Below are positions 1-15,785 of a stretch of 64,000 nucleotides of DNA, one piece after another (the first letter of the stretch is position 1; every line of letters starts with the position of its first letter). The stretch comes from Bradysia coprophila (Eukaryota; Arthropoda; Insecta; Diptera; Sciaridae), in assembly GCF_014529535.1 (NCBI RefSeq), contig NW_023503481.1, positions 1 through 64,000 of the forward strand, written 5' to 3'. Under the pieces are notes generated by a model that was not told the DNA's origin, made no database searches, and worked only from the letters and a program-made list of their open reading frames with translations. A program made the translations under genes and the position numbers.

Positions 1-1105
1 TGGAAAACGAGTGCGTCGTGACAGACGTGCAATCGGAACTTCGAAAGTTAATTTTTTAATGAAGTCAAATTAATGATCAATCGGGTCCAGCGATTGCCCA
101 CAATGATTTTAGGCAGCAATGGAGTTACATGCATCGAAAGCAGTAACAAAATCCGTATGCATTTGGCTGTGTGTGGAAAAATTTGATGGTTTTAAGGGGC
201 ACTGCAACCTCTACATTCTATGGCGCTGTCCGCACACTCTTTCCAATTTCGATTTATTTCGATTCTTTTAATTTGGGCCCTCTGTGGCAGTTGGACCTTT
301 AGCTAGTCCTCGTTCTTCGTCAGATTCACTTTTTTACCACTTTCGATCCATGGAACAACTATTGATTCCGACATACAAAAGCACAAGCACACCAGACATT
401 CACGAGCCAACATTTACGTGAGGTTTTGTTCGATGTTTATTAGAGCTAACCTTTTCATCATCTAGACCTGTGAGTCTGGGAAATGTTTTTTTTTCCTGAC
501 TGGAATAATCAGTGAAATGACCACAAACAGTAATGGTATGGCATGAAATCCACGCCACTAACACATTGAATGCGAGTTACAACGCGTTCGAATTTCTTCT
601 GCAGACATCATTGTTTACTAACCCATTGACTGATTGACGCAAACAACAGACCGTTATTTTAACTCGGTTGGTGATGGACAAAAAATTTTATGTTCCAGAA
701 AAGACAGTCAACGTTCGCCTTTAGGATCTTCCTTTAAAAGTGGAAAAAGTCGGTTTTCTTGACTGCCCCATATATGTCAACATCTGTACAGAAATAGCGA
801 CTGAAAGTGGACGGACCACACACAGCTCAAATTTATTTCTATTAACGAATTGTGGATGGGCGACATTGCATTTTGTTTGTTTGTCTTCTACTTAATGATT
901 GCTAGCAGATTTCATAAAGAGACTGTCTAAATCTAATCAAGCCTAAAGCTCAGCGACCACTCTCAATTATGTAGAACAATATTAAAAATCATGGCCAAAG
1001 CCCAATTACAGTTAGACGGAGTAGAGCCACACCCAAAGTTTCGGAGTCGGTTTTTTTTGTATTATTTTCGAATTGATTTCAAATGTTTTTCGTAAATGAA
1101 ATGGT
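1..1105. other. H1-H2B spacer, copy 1
   Basis: The long spacer of the unit, cut by the window edge. I see no ORF of note, no tRNA and no 5S-like gene. It is nearly identical to 5443-6546 and 10921-12026. Confidence 0.7.
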
Positions 1106-1121
1106 GGCTCTGAAAAGAGCC
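1106..1121 (-). promoter_or_regulatory. H2B 3' stem-loop, copy 1
   Basis: On the minus strand GGCTCT-TTTC-AGAGCC, a canonical 6-bp stem and 4-nt loop for SLBP/U7-dependent 3' processing of non-polyadenylated histone mRNA. It lies about 50 nt past the H2B stop. Confidence 0.95.
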
Positions 1122-1173
1122 GTTTGTTTTGATGTCGGAGATTTCAATGTGAAACCATTTTTTTTAAACCAAT

Positions 1174-1545
1174 TTACTTGGAGCTGGTGTATTTGGTGAC
1201 GGCTTTTGTGCCTTCACTGACAGCGTGCTTGGCCAATTCACCAGGCAACAACAGACGAACAGCGGTTTGAATTTCCCGACTGGTGATGGTCGATCGTTTG
1301 TTGTAGTGAGCCAAACGGGATGCTTCGGCAGCAATGCGTTCGAAAATATCATTAACGAAACTGTTCATGATACTCATGGCTTTGCTCGAAATACCAGTGT
1401 CTGGATGCACTTGCTTCAACACTTTGTAGATGTAGATGGCATAAGATTCCTTACGCTTGCGTTTCTTCTTCTTGTCGCCTTTCGAAATGTTCTTTTGCGC
1501 CTTACCGGCCTTCTTGGCAGCTTTTCCGCTTGTCTTTGGTGGCAT
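1174..1545 (-). CDS. His2B: Histone H2B, copy 1
   Basis: Core histone H2B, 123 residues, which dimerises with H2A in the nucleosome. The start at 1545 gives [14 protein letters not shown], the normal insect N-terminus; an upstream in-frame Met adds six residues with no family support. Visible parts are a lysine-rich tail (1-30), a histone fold from about residue 34 ([20 protein letters not shown]) and the C-terminal helix ending AVTKYTSSK. Compared with Drosophila as I recall it, the tail reads [10 protein letters not shown] rather than NITKTDKKKK. It shares a divergent promoter with H2A and ends in a histone stem-loop, so expression should be tied to S phase. Confidence 0.97.
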   Translation of the reverse strand: MPPKTSGKAAKKAGKAQKNISKGDKKKKRKRKESYAIYIYKVLKQVHPDTGISSKAMSIMNSFVNDIFERIAAEASRLAHYNKRSTITSREIQTAVRLLLPGELAKHAVSEGTKAVTKYTSSK

Positions 1546-2133
<588 letters not shown>

Positions 2134-2175
2134 GTGCCCTGTATACTGGAAACATCTCGAGTATACCCGAAAAAA

Positions 2176-2191
2176 CGCCCTTTTAAGGGCG
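2176..2191 (+). promoter_or_regulatory. H2A 3' stem-loop, copy 1
   Basis: CGCCCT-TTTA-AGGGCG, a 6-bp stem and 4-nt loop. The first stem pair is C-G rather than the usual GG/CC start, and the loop is TTTA (TTTT in copy 2). Confidence 0.9.
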
Positions 2192-2680
2192 ACCAAAAAT
2201 TTAACGAAAAACAATTGAATCATTCGATAGAATAATACGAGAAAAATAGAAGCTTTTCTGTTGGTGCTGCGTTCATTTTCAGCTGCAATTTTAAAGAACA
2301 AAGCGTTTTATGATGCGCAACTCGCATGGCTTTAATCAGAAAATATCAAATTTGTTATCGTCGCCTTAAGTCAGACGCTATACTCTTTGTAACGTACACA
2401 ACTTGTGAATGAAGAAAAATGGATGGGTCCCTTTGTGTTGTTTTTTTTTAGCCTTTTCCCTTACACAATAATTTCCCTAGCCCAATTTTGCTACTGTTGT
2501 TAACGCTCCATTAATTATAATCGAAAACAGAACTAATCTCAAGACGTACACATGCGTCACACATTCAGAAGTTTCATTCGAAATTCAATTTCATCATTAA
2601 CATTATTCCTCTCATCATATAGGGTTTTGTATTATTATGTTCGAAAGTGAGTATCGAATCGTTTTATTTATGATTTTGGC
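2192..2680. other. H2A-H4 convergent spacer, copy 1
   Basis: About 490 bp between the 3' stem-loops of H2A and H4. No gene or repeat seen. The same spacer is at 7636-8126 and 13114-13603. Confidence 0.6.
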
Positions 2681-2695
2681 GGCCTGAAAAGGGCC
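2681..2695 (-). promoter_or_regulatory. H4 3' stem-loop, copy 1 (one base short)
   Basis: Reads GGCCT-GAAA-AGGGCC on the plus strand, where copies 2 and 3 have GGCCCT-GAAA-AGGGCC. One C is missing from a CCC run, leaving an unpaired base in the stem. Confidence 0.8.
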
Positions 2696-2722
2696 ATTTT
2701 AATAAGCGCGTTGCTCTTGTTA

Positions 2723-3040
<318 letters not shown>

Positions 3041-3400
3041 TTTCAATTTTATTTTTTATTCGAACTGTGCAACACAACGACCAAGTCGATACTGAATGTT
3101 TTGCAAGCGGTACGCACTCATTTAATACACTTCTCCCCTCCACTTGCATTTTCCGTTTTCCGCTAAAATCTTCAATTTCCGCACAAATTTCGATTTTTCT
3201 CGATTTTCTATTTGCTGTCGACGAAATTAAGGAAAATCAAAAAGAAAATTTTCCGATTCCAGTCGACAAAGTTGGGAAAATGCAAACATTCCGTGCCATA
3301 CAACGAGCTGTCAAAATGATATAAATAGAGGGAATGTGTTGCGCTCTCCTCATTCTGTTTCTGATCGTTGACGAAGCAAACAACAGCAAAAGAGAGAAAA
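3041..3400. promoter_or_regulatory. Divergent H4/H3 promoter, copy 1
   Basis: The interval between the H4 and H3 starts. The H3 TATA box TATAAATA is at 3320-3327. The H4 TATA box seen in copies 2 and 3 has lost a base here. There is no (GA)n tract like the one in the Drosophila H3/H4 promoter; the only GA-rich stretch is agagag just before the H3 ATG. Confidence 0.75.
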
Positions 3401-3801
3401 ATGGCTCGTACAAAGCAAACTGCACGTAAATCGACGGTGGCAAAGCACTCGTAAACAATTGGCCACCAAGGCTGCACGTAAAAGTGCACCAGCTACTGGT
3501 GAGTTAAGAAGCCACATCGTTATCGCCCTGGTACCGTTGCATTGCGAGAAATCCGTCGCTACCAAAAGAGCACCGAATTGTTGATTCGTAAATTGCCTTT
3601 CCAACGGCTCGTTCGTGAGATCGCTCAGATTTCAAGACCGATTTACGTTTCCAAAGTTCGGCTGTTATGGTTACAGGAGGCCAGCGAAGCCTATTTGTCG
3701 GTCTGTTCGAAGACACCAATTTGTGCGCAATCCACGCAACGAGTTACCATCATGCCAAAGGATATCAATTGGCCAGACGTATTCGTGGTGAACGTGCTTA
3801 A
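3401..3801 (+). pseudogene. His3: Histone H3, copy 1, frame-disrupted
   Basis: Colinear with H3 of copies 2 and 3 from ATG to TAA but missing about nine single bases. Examples: one C from accggtgg (3436), one C from cacctcg (3449), one G from tggtggag (3500), one A from tcaaga (3627), one G from ttggtcgg (about 3695) and one C from atccaat (about 3766). Almost every loss shortens a two-base run by one. The 3' stem-loop and TATA box are perfect. As written it cannot encode H3, but the pattern suggests base-calling error in this stretch. Confidence 0.82.
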
Positions 3802-3837
3802 GATGTTACATAAGTGACACATCCCACAATCAAAATC

Positions 3838-3853
3838 GGTCCTTTTCAGGACC
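3838..3853 (+). promoter_or_regulatory. H3 3' stem-loop, copy 1
   Basis: GGTCCT-TTTC-AGGACC followed by CAACAAATTC, the canonical metazoan histone stem-loop; intact even though the gene copy is disrupted. Confidence 0.95.
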
Positions 3854-4377
3854 AACAAATTCATAACGAAAACGATACGTTCATTTTCCGTATAAACAAT
3901 AATACAAATTACAAACCTTTCGAGTATAGGAGATGAGAATATTGGGCAGATTTTTCAACTGTCAAAAAATACAAATTTCAATCGAACAATACCGTAGGCA
4001 GCAACAGTACATTTTTTGTTGAGGCATGTGGGAAGGTTGTATTTCGAAGCAGAGGATATCCACAGAAAATGTGAAAAATTGGTTTTTGTTCTTTTTTAGT
4101 TTTGTTTACGTAAATCAACAGAACTTGATTAGGATGTTCGATAGGCAGTGATCAGTCCTAAATTAGTTCAGCATGACCAGCTTACATAAAATAATAAGAT
4201 ACATGGGAGCCTGTAGTGTACATAACATGTTCAATTTCGTTAAAAGTAGCTCGAAGAATCAACGAATCAACAAAAATTCTGATTTTATGGCGACGAGTCG
4301 TAGTGTCGCACTACTATAGTAGACGCGTTGTGTATTATTAATGGAAATGGATTGCACGTTTTCGTCAGCAATTTGGT
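3854..4377. other. H3-H1 convergent spacer, copy 1
   Basis: About 520 bp between the H3 and H1 stem-loops; no gene seen. The equivalent in copy 2 is 9322-9848. Confidence 0.6.
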
Positions 4378-4392
4378 AGCCTAATAAGGGCT
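4378..4392 (-). promoter_or_regulatory. H1 3' stem-loop, copy 1 (one base short)
   Basis: Plus-strand AGCCT-AATA-AGGGCT; copy 2 has AGCCCT-AATA-AGGGCT. Again one base is lost from a CCC run. Confidence 0.8.
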
Positions 4393-4457
4393 GTGTTTTT
4401 CAATGCAATCGGATCATTGCAATTTTATAATTGGCGAAAATTCCGTGTTTTAAGGAA

Positions 4458-5124
4458 TTACTTCTTTTTTGGTGCAGCTGCTTCTTGGTGCTGTTTCTTG
4501 GCTGGAGCTGCCTTCTTGGGTTTTGGTGTTTTTGGCTTTTTAGCGGCAGCTTTCGGTTTCGTTGACTTTTCCTTTGGGCTTTTGGTGCCTTCACGGAACC
4601 AGCCTTCTTTGCTGCTTTAGCTGGTGCTGCGGCTTTCTTCTTCTTTTCAGCACTTTTTGGCTGCAGGTTCTTCTTAGCTGGAGATGCAGCTTTCTTCGCT
4701 TTCGGTTTCTTTTGCACCGGTCGCTGCTTAGCTTTCTTGGGCTTGGCAGCAGCTTTCTTCGGTGCCGATTCGGACTTTGATTTTTGCAACAGTAGCAGAA
4801 AGTTTGAATGAACCAGAAGCACCTTGCCTTTGGTTTGGATCAATTTGCCACGGTAACGGCACTCTTCAGGTATTTCTTGATGAAAGGCGATAGTTTCTCG
4901 CATCGATCTTGTAATTGGCTGTGATGTACTTCTTGATTGCCTGCAACGATGAACCACCACGTTCTTTCAGGCTTTTGATAGCAGCATTAACCATATCGGC
5001 TGTTGGCGGATGGGTTGGCTTCACTCGTGGTTTCTTCGATGCAGGCAGAAGCAGTCTTGCTTTTCTTTGCAGCTGGAGATGAGGTAGCTGGGGGAGCAGC
5101 TTCGGTCACAGCAGTGTCGGCCAT
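4458..5124 (-). pseudogene. His1: Histone H1, copy 1, frame-disrupted
   Basis: Corresponds to the 223-residue H1 of copy 2, with ATG at 5122-5124 and stop at 4458-4460. At least ten single-base gains and losses break the frame, for example cggcatcg to cgcatcg and caccggt to cacggt on the plus strand, and one extra T in gattttgc. The remaining open pieces (4400-4960 and 4987-5232) read partly in wrong frames. It has the same explanation as H3 and H4 of this copy. Confidence 0.8.
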
Positions 5125-6546
5125 TGTAAATGTTTTGTTTTTAGATTTCGGTTTGAAAGCGTTGAATGTTTGCGGTACACACGATTTGCGTATTTTTATT
5201 CGAAAAATGCGGTGCAAATGTGGTACTGACAAAACATTAGTCCCTCACGGAAACAACATCATGCCTGTATAGCACGATACAAAACTTTGCACAAAGTAGT
5301 CCAACCGTACACGATTGTCCAAATTGTTAATTATTTTGGGGAAACCCGAGAGCCGTCCGGGATGTTGTGATGGATTCGTAATGTCGACACTCTAATCTTA
5401 ATCGTGAGGTCATCCAATCGTCCAAGGTTATTCAATGTCGCATGGAAAACGAGTGCGTCGTGACAGACGTGCAATCGGAACTTCGAAAGTTAATTTTTTA
5501 ATGAAGTCAAATTAATGATCAATCGGGGTCCAGCGATTGCCACAATGATTTTAGGCAGCAATGGAGTTACATGCATCGAAAGCAGTAACAAAATCCGTAT
5601 GCATTTGGCTGTGTGTGGAAAAATTTGATGGTTTTAAGGGGCACTGCAACCTCTACATTCTATGGCGCTGTCCGCACACTCTTTCCAATTTCGATTTATT
5701 TCGATTCTTTTAATTTGGGCCCTCTGTGGCAGTTGGACCTTTAGCTAGTCTCGTTCTTCGTCAGATTCACTTTTTTACCACTTTCGATCCATGGAACAAC
5801 TATTGATTCCGACATACAAAAGCACAAGCACACCAGACATTCACGAGCCAACATTTACGTGAGGTTTTGTTCGATGTTTATTAGAGCTAACCTTTTCATC
5901 ATCTAGACCTGTGAGTCTGGGAAATGTTTTTTTTTTCCTGACTGGAATAATCAGTGAAATGACCACAAACAGTAATGGTATGGCATGAAATCCACGCCAC
6001 TAACACATTGAATGCGAGTTACAACGCGTTCGAATTTCTTCTGCAGACATCATTGTTTACTAACCCATTGACTGATTGACGCAAACAACAGACCGTTATT
6101 TTAACTCGGTTGGTGATGGACAAAAAATTTTATGTTCCAGAAAAGACAGTCAACGTTCGCCTTTAGGATCTTCCTTTAAAAGTGGAAAAAGTCGGTTTTC
6201 TTGACTGCCCCATATATGTCAACATCTGTACAGAAATAGCGACTGAAAGTGGACGGACCACACACAGCTCAAATTTATTTCTATTAACGAATTGTGGATG
6301 GGCGACATTGCATTTTGTTTGTTTGTCTTCTACTTAATGATTGCTAGCAGATTTCATAAAGAGACTGTCTAAATCTAATCAAGCCTAAAGCTCAGCGACC
6401 ACTCTCAATTATGTAGAACAATATTAAAAATCATGGCCAAAGCCCAATTACAGTTAGACGGAGTAGAGCCACACCCAAAGTTTCGGAGTCGGTTTTTTTT
6501 GTATTATTTTCGAATTGATTTCAATGTTTTTCGTAAATGAAATGGT
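5125..6546. other. H1-H2B spacer between copies 1 and 2
   Basis: A 1.4-kb spacer containing the H1 5' region and the unit junction at 5442/5443. No ORF, tRNA or 5S-like sequence recognised. Confidence 0.65.
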
Positions 6547-6562
6547 GGCTCTGAAAAGAGCC
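6547..6562 (-). promoter_or_regulatory. H2B 3' stem-loop, copy 2
   Basis: GGCTCT-TTTC-AGAGCC on the minus strand, identical to copy 1. Confidence 0.95.
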
Positions 6563-6617
6563 GTTTGTTTTGATGTCGGAGATTTCAATGTGAAACCATT
6601 TTTTTTTTTAAACCAAT

Positions 6618-6989
6618 TTACTTGGAGCTGGTGTATTTGGTGACGGCTTTTGTGCCTTCACTGACAGCGTGCTTGGCCAATTCACCAGGCAACAACAGAC
6701 GAACAGCGGTTTGAATTTCCCGACTGGTGATGGTCGATCGTTTGTTGTAGTGAGCCAAACGGGATGCTTCGGCAGCAATGCGTTCGAAAATATCATTAAC
6801 GAAACTGTTCATGATACTCATGGCTTTGCTCGAAATACCAGTGTCTGGATGCACTTGCTTCAACACTTTGTAGATGTAGATGGCATAAGATTCCTTACGC
6901 TTGCGTTTCTTCTTCTTGTCGCCTTTCGAAATGTTCTTTTGCGCCTTACCGGCCTTCTTGGCAGCTTTTCCGCTTGTCTTTGGTGGCAT
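6618..6989 (-). CDS. His2B: Histone H2B, copy 2
   Basis: Encodes the same 123-residue H2B as copy 1. The start at 6989 is chosen to give MPPKTSGK. It is paired head-to-head with H2A across 213 bp. Confidence 0.97.
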   Translation of the reverse strand: MPPKTSGKAAKKAGKAQKNISKGDKKKKRKRKESYAIYIYKVLKQVHPDTGISSKAMSIMNSFVNDIFERIAAEASRLAHYNKRSTITSREIQTAVRLLLPGELAKHAVSEGTKAVTKYTSSK

Positions 6990-7577
<588 letters not shown>

Positions 7578-7619
7578 GTGCCCTGTATACTGGAAACATC
7601 TCGAGTATACCCGAAAAAA

Positions 7620-7635
7620 CGCCCTTTTTAGGGCG
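7620..7635 (+). promoter_or_regulatory. H2A 3' stem-loop, copy 2
   Basis: CGCCCT-TTTT-AGGGCG; 6-bp stem. Confidence 0.9.
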
Positions 7636-8126
7636 ACCAAAAATTTAACGAAAAACAATTGAATCATTCGATAGAATAATACGAGAAAAATAGAAGCTTT
7701 TCTGTTGGTGCTGCGTTCATTTTCAGCTGCAATTTTAAAGAACAAAGCGTTTTATGATGCGCAACTCGCATGGCTTTAATCAGAAAATATCAAATTTGTT
7801 ATCGTCGCCTTAAGTCAGACGCTATACTCTTTGTAACGTACACAACTTGTGAATGAAGAAAAATGGATGGGTCCCTTTGTTGTTTTTTTTTTTTAGCCTT
7901 TTCCCTTACACAATAATTTCCCTAGCCCAATTTTGCTACTGTTGTTAACGCTCCATTAATTATAATCGAAAACAGAACTAATCTCAAGACGTACACATGC
8001 GTCACACATTCAGAAGTTTCATTCGAAATTCAATTTCATCATTAACATTATTCCTCTCATCATATAGGGTTTTGTATTATTATGTTCGAAAGTGAGTATC
8101 GAATCGTTTTTATTTATGATTTTGGC

Positions 8127-8142
8127 GGCCCTGAAAAGGGCC
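8127..8142 (-). promoter_or_regulatory. H4 3' stem-loop, copy 2
   Basis: Minus strand GGCCCT-TTTC-AGGGCC, perfect 6-bp stem. Confidence 0.95.
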
Positions 8143-8181
8143 ATTTTAATAAGCGCGTTGCTCTTGTTAACGCAGAATGAT

Positions 8182-9268
<1,087 letters not shown>

Positions 9269-9305
9269 GATGTTACATAAGTGACGACATCCCACAATCA
9301 AAATC

Positions 9306-9321
9306 GGTCCTTTTCAGGACC
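9306..9321 (+). promoter_or_regulatory. H3 3' stem-loop, copy 2
   Basis: GGTCCT-TTTC-AGGACC. Confidence 0.95.
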
Positions 9322-9848
9322 AACAAATTCATAACGAAAAACGATACGTTCATTTTCCGTATAAACAATAATACAAATTACAAACCTTTCGAGTATAGGA
9401 GATGAGAATATTGGGCAGATTTTTCAACTGTCAAAAAATACAAATTTCAATCGAACAATACCGTAGGCAGCAACAGTACATTTTTTGTTGAGGCATGTGG
9501 GAAGGTTGTATTTCGAAGCAGAGGATATCCCACAGAAAATGTGAAAAATTGGTTTTTGTTCTTTTTTAGTTTTGTTACGTAAATCAACAGAACTTGATTA
9601 GGATGTTCGATAGGCAGTGATCAGTCCTAAATTAGTTCAGCATGACCAGCTTACATAAAATAATAAGATACATGGGAGCCTGTAGTGTACATCAACATGT
9701 TCAATTTCGTTAAAAGTAGCTCGAAGAATCAACGAATCAACAAAAAATTCTGATTTTATGGCGACGAGTCGTAGTGTCGCACTACTATAGTAGACGCGTT
9801 GTGTATTATTAATGGAAATGGATTGCACGTTTTCGTCAGCAATTTGGT

Positions 9849-9864
9849 AGCCCTAATAAGGGCT
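9849..9864 (-). promoter_or_regulatory. H1 3' stem-loop, copy 2
   Basis: Minus strand AGCCCT-TATT-AGGGCT. The TATT loop is specific to H1 here, and the same hairpin follows the orphan tail gene at 15990-16005. Confidence 0.93.
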
Positions 9865-9930
9865 GTGTTTTTCAATGCAATCGGATCATTGCAATTTATA
9901 ATTGGCGAAAATTCCCGTGTTTTAAGGAAT

Positions 9931-10602
9931 TTACTTCTTTTTTGGTGCAGCTGCCTTCTTTGGTGCTGCTTTCTTGGCTGGAGCTGCCTTCTTGGGTTTT
10001 GGTGTTTTTGGCTTTTTAGCGGCAGCTTTCGGTTTCGTTGACTTTTCCTTTGGGGCTTTTGGTGCCTTCACGGAACCAGCCTTCTTTGCTGCTTTAGCTG
10101 GTGCTGCGGCTTTCTTCTTCTTTTCAGCACTTTTGGCTGCAGGCTTCTTCTTAGCTGGAGATGCAGCTTTCTTCGCTTTCGGTTTCTTTTCACCGGTCGC
10201 TGCCTTAGCTTTCTTGGGCTTGGCAGCAGCTTTCTTCGGTGCCGATTCGGACTTTGATTTTGCAACAGTAGCAGAAAGTTTGAATGAACCAGAAGCACCC
10301 TTGCCTTTGGTTTGGATCAATTTGCCACCGGTAACGGCACTCTTCAGGTATTTCTTGATGAAAGGCGATAGTTTCTCGGCATCGATCTTGTAATTGGCTG
10401 TGATGTACTTCTTGATTGCCTGCAACGATGAACCACCACGTTCTTTCAGGCTTTTGATAGCAGCATTAACCATATCGGCTGTTGGCGGATGGGTTGGCTT
10501 CACTCGTGGTTTCTTCGATGCAGCAGAAGCAGTCTTGCTTTTCTTTGCAGCTGGAGATGAGGTAGCTGGGGGAGCAGCTTCGGTCACAGCAGTGTCGGCC
10601 AT
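9931..10602 (-). CDS. His1: Linker histone H1, copy 2
   Basis: Linker histone, 223 residues, which binds nucleosome entry/exit DNA. The start at 10602 ([12 protein letters not shown]) is preferred over an in-frame Met 36 codons upstream because it matches H1 N-termini. It has a Ser/Ala/Pro-rich tail (1-35), an H15 winged-helix domain at about 37-112 ([20 protein letters not shown], then QAIKKYI and GASGSFKL), and a Lys/Ala/Pro C-terminal tail (113-223) with SPAKK and PKKAKA blocks. It is shorter than Drosophila H1 (about 256). This is the only intact H1 in the window. Confidence 0.96.
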   Translation of the reverse strand: MADTAVTEAAPPATSSPAAKKSKTASAASKKPRVKPTHPPTADMVNAAIKSLKERGGSSLQAIKKYITANYKIDAEKLSPFIKKYLKSAVTGGKLIQTKGKGASGSFKLSATVAKSKSESAPKKAAAKPKKAKAATGEKKPKAKKAASPAKKKPAAKSAEKKKKAAAPAKAAKKAGSVKAPKAPKEKSTKPKAAAKKPKTPKPKKAAPAKKAAPKKAAAPKKK

Positions 10603-12026
10603 TGTAAATGTTTTGTTTTTAGATTTCGGTTTGAAAGCGTTGAATGTTTGCGGTACACACGATTTGCGTATTTTTATTCGAAAAATGCGGTGCAAATGTG
10701 GTACTGACAAAACATTAGTCCCTCACGGAAACAACATCATGCCTGTATAGCACGATACAAAACTTTGCACAAAGTAGTCCAACCGTACACGATTGTCCAA
10801 ATTGTTAATTATTTTGGGGAAACCCGAGAGCCGTCCGGGATGTTGTGATGGATTCGTAATGTCGACACTCTAATCTTAATCGTGAGGTCATCCAATCGTC
10901 CAAGGTTATTCAATGTCGCATGGAAAACGAGTGCGTCGTGACAGACGTGCAATCGGAACTTCGAAAGTTAATTTTTTAATGAAGTCAAATTAATGATCAA
11001 TCGGGGTCCAGCGATTGCCCACAATGATTTTAGGCAGCAATGGAGTTACATGCATCGAAAGCAGTAACAAAATCCGTATGCATTTGGCTGTGTGTGGAAA
11101 AATTTGATGGTTTTAAGGGGCACTGCAACCTCTACATTCTATGGCGCTGTCCGCACACTCTTTCCAATTTCGATTTATTTCGATTCTTTTAATTTGGGCC
11201 CTCTGTGGCAGTTGGACCTTTAGCTAGTCCTCGTTCTTCGTCAGATTCACTTTTTTACCACTTTCGATCCATGGAACAACTATTGATTCCGACATACAAA
11301 AGCACAAGCACACCAGACATTCACGAGCCAACATTTACGTGAGGTTTTGTTCGATGTTTATTAGAGCTAACCTTTTCATCATCTAGACCTGTGAGTCTGG
11401 GAAATGTTTTTTTTTCCTGACTGGAATAATCAGTGAAATGACCACAAACAGTAATGGTATGGCATGAAATCCACGCCACTAACACATTGAATGCGAGTTA
11501 CAACGCGTTCGAATTTCTTCTGCAGACATCATTGTTTACTAACCCATTGACTGATTGACGCAAACAACAGACCGTTATTTTAACTCGGTTGGTGATGGAC
11601 AAAAAATTTTATGTTCCAGAAAAGACAGTCAACGTTCGCCTTTAGGATCTTCCTTTAAAAGTGGAAAAAGTCGGTTTTCTTGACTGCCCCATATATGTCA
11701 ACATCTGTACAGAAATAGCGACTGAAAGTGGACGGACCACACACAGCTCAAATTTATTTCTATTAACGAATTGTGGATGGGCGACATTGCATTTTGTTTG
11801 TTTGTCTTCTACTTAATGATTGCTAGCAGATTTCATAAAGAGACTGTCTAAATCTAATCAAGCCTAAAGCTCAGCGACCACTCTCAATTATTTAGAACAA
11901 TATTAAAAATCATGGCCAAAGCCCAATTACAGTTAGACGGAGTAGAGCCACACCCAAAGTTTCGGAGTCGGTTTTTTTTGTATTATTTTCGAATTGATTT
12001 CAAATGTTTTTCGTAAATGAAATGGT
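10603..12026. other. H1-H2B spacer between copies 2 and 3
   Basis: Same spacer as 5125-6546; the unit junction is at 10920/10921. No gene seen. Confidence 0.65.
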
Positions 12027-12042
12027 GGCTCTGAAAAGAGCC
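12027..12042 (-). promoter_or_regulatory. H2B 3' stem-loop, copy 3
   Basis: GGCTCT-TTTC-AGAGCC on the minus strand. Confidence 0.95.
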
Positions 12043-12095
12043 GTTTGTTTTGATGTCGGAGATTTCAATGTGAAACCATTTTTTTTAAAACCAAT

Positions 12096-12467
12096 TTACT
12101 TGGAGCTGGTGTATTTGGTGACGGCTTTTGTGCCTTCACTGACAGCGTGCTTGGCCAATTCACCAGGCAACAACAGACGAACAGCGGTTTGAATTTCCCG
12201 ACTGGTGATGGTCGATCGTTTGTTGTAGTGAGCCAAACGGGATGCTTCGGCAGCAATGCGTTCGAAAATATCATTAACGAAACTGTTCATGATACTCATG
12301 GCTTTGCTCGAAATACCAGTGTCTGGATGCACTTGCTTCAACACTTTGTAGATGTAGATGGCATAAGATTCCTTACGCTTGCGTTTCTTCTTCTTGTCGC
12401 CTTTCGAAATGTTCTTTTGCGCCTTACCGGCCTTCTTGGCAGCTTTTCCGCTTGTCTTTGGTGGCAT
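12096..12467 (-). CDS. His2B: Histone H2B, copy 3
   Basis: Encodes the same protein as copies 1 and 2; start set at 12467 for MPPKTSGK. Confidence 0.97.
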   Translation of the reverse strand: MPPKTSGKAAKKAGKAQKNISKGDKKKKRKRKESYAIYIYKVLKQVHPDTGISSKAMSIMNSFVNDIFERIAAEASRLAHYNKRSTITSREIQTAVRLLLPGELAKHAVSEGTKAVTKYTSSK

Positions 12468-13055
<588 letters not shown>

Positions 13056-13097
13056 GTGCCCTGTATACTGGAAACATCTCGAGTATACCCGAAAAAA

Positions 13098-13113
13098 CGC
13101 CCTTTTAAGGGCG
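13098..13113 (+). promoter_or_regulatory. H2A 3' stem-loop, copy 3
   Basis: CGCCCT-TTTA-AGGGCG. Confidence 0.9.
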
Positions 13114-13603
13114 ACCAAAAATTTAACGAAAAACAATTGAATCATTCGATAGAATAATACGAGAAAAATAGAAGCTTTTCTGTTGGTGCTGCGTTCATTT
13201 TCAGCTGCAATTTTAAAGAACAAAGCGTTTTATGATGCGCAACTCGCATGGCTTTAATCAGAAAATATCAAATTTGTTATCGTCGCCTTAAGTCAGACGC
13301 TATACTCTTTGTAACGTACACAACTTGTGAATGAAGAAAAATGGATGGGTCCCTTTGTGTTGTTTTTTTTTAGCCTTTTCCCTTACACAATAATTTCCCT
13401 AGCCCAATTTTGCTACTGTTGTTAACGCTCCATTAATTATAATCGAAAACAGAACTAATCTCAAGACGTACACATGCGTCACACATTCAGAAGTTTCATT
13501 CGAAATTCAATTTCATCATTAACATTATTCCTCTCATCATATAGGGTTTTGTATTATTATGTTCGAAAGTGAGTATCGAATCGTTTTTATTTATGATTTT
13601 GGC

Positions 13604-13619
13604 GGCCCTGAAAAGGGCC
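13604..13619 (-). promoter_or_regulatory. H4 3' stem-loop, copy 3
   Basis: Minus strand GGCCCT-TTTC-AGGGCC. Confidence 0.95.
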
Positions 13620-13658
13620 ATTTTAATAAGCGCGTTGCTCTTGTTAACGCAGAATGAT

Positions 13659-14745
<1,087 letters not shown>

Positions 14746-14782
14746 GATGTTACATAAGTGACGACATCCCACAATCAAAATC

Positions 14783-14798
14783 GGTCCTTTTCAGGACC
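14783..14798 (+). promoter_or_regulatory. H3 3' stem-loop, copy 3
   Basis: GGTCCT-TTTC-AGGACC. Confidence 0.95.
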
Positions 14799-14925
14799 AA
14801 CAAATTCATAACGAAAAACGATACGTTCATTTTCCGTATAAACAATAATACAAATTACAAACCTTTCGAGTATAGGAGATGAGAATATTGGGCAGATTTT
14901 TCAACTGTCAAAATACGAATTTCCA

Positions 14926-15785
14926 TCTATATGACCATATAGTTAGGAAAACGTTTTTCTTCTTTAATCAGGAAATTAGCCGAACATTTTAATTATGTGA
15001 TGTTTGATAGGTAGACCTCGAAATTGACGACATCCAACAAATGCGTAACGAAAATAGTTTATCTGCAGGCAGCTGCATTGATAGTATATGTAGTAATTTA
15101 GGACATTTAGTAGTAATTCCGATTTCATTTGTTCGAATAAAGTTTTTGTAGGAAATGGAAATCTAATGGCCCTACGAGCCCAGTACGAGCATTGGTATGG
15201 AAATACGATACAGTATATAGTAGATCACCAAAACAAAGGTTTTTTTACGGTTTCTCAATGTATTTCGCTTTACTGCAAAGAATTTTGTTCGGGAATAATT
15301 CACGTACATTTGGGAGTTTTCATATTGGAAATTTCTCCACTTAACTTCCGATTACTTCTAATTTTTTACCGAAGTTTCTCGTCCCAGTGAGCTAAAATTG
15401 ATTTAATTTATGTTATGTCGATAGTTCTTCATGAAAATATTTTTCAGTTAACACCAATTATAATTAGCGATGACGATGTGGCCTAAAATGTTACCGTAAA
15501 TAATTTCCTGCACTGTGACCTACGTTGTTTTACAATTCATTCGTCATAATATCAACTGATAATTTTGTTGGAAATCTGTGACAATAATATTTGCACTACC
15601 AACAAACTGAGCTCGTATAGAGCTCTGCTTCGTATGTCGTGAGTTTATTTTTAAACGAATAAAGTTGTTTCCGTAAGGAACTAATGTTTTGTCGATGCCA
15701 ATCATTCAAACCACGTACAGTTTCCATTATAGTCGACGAAAAAGTGTTTGTGTTTGTGAGATTGGAAATATAAAATCTGTTAAAT
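14926..15785. other. Diverged array edge
   Basis: After the copy 3 break, scattered similarity to the H3-H1 spacer remains: gatgtttgataggtag near 15000, and gacgacatcc...aacaaatgcgtaacgaaaat near 15026-15055, which resembles the H3 3' UTR without its stem-loop. The rest is unassigned. Open frames here (for example 15166-15390) match nothing I know. Confidence 0.5.

Noticed and set aside
10603-10710. 36-codon N-terminal extension of H1
   Set aside because: The MADTAV start fits the family; the extension lies in the 5' leader.
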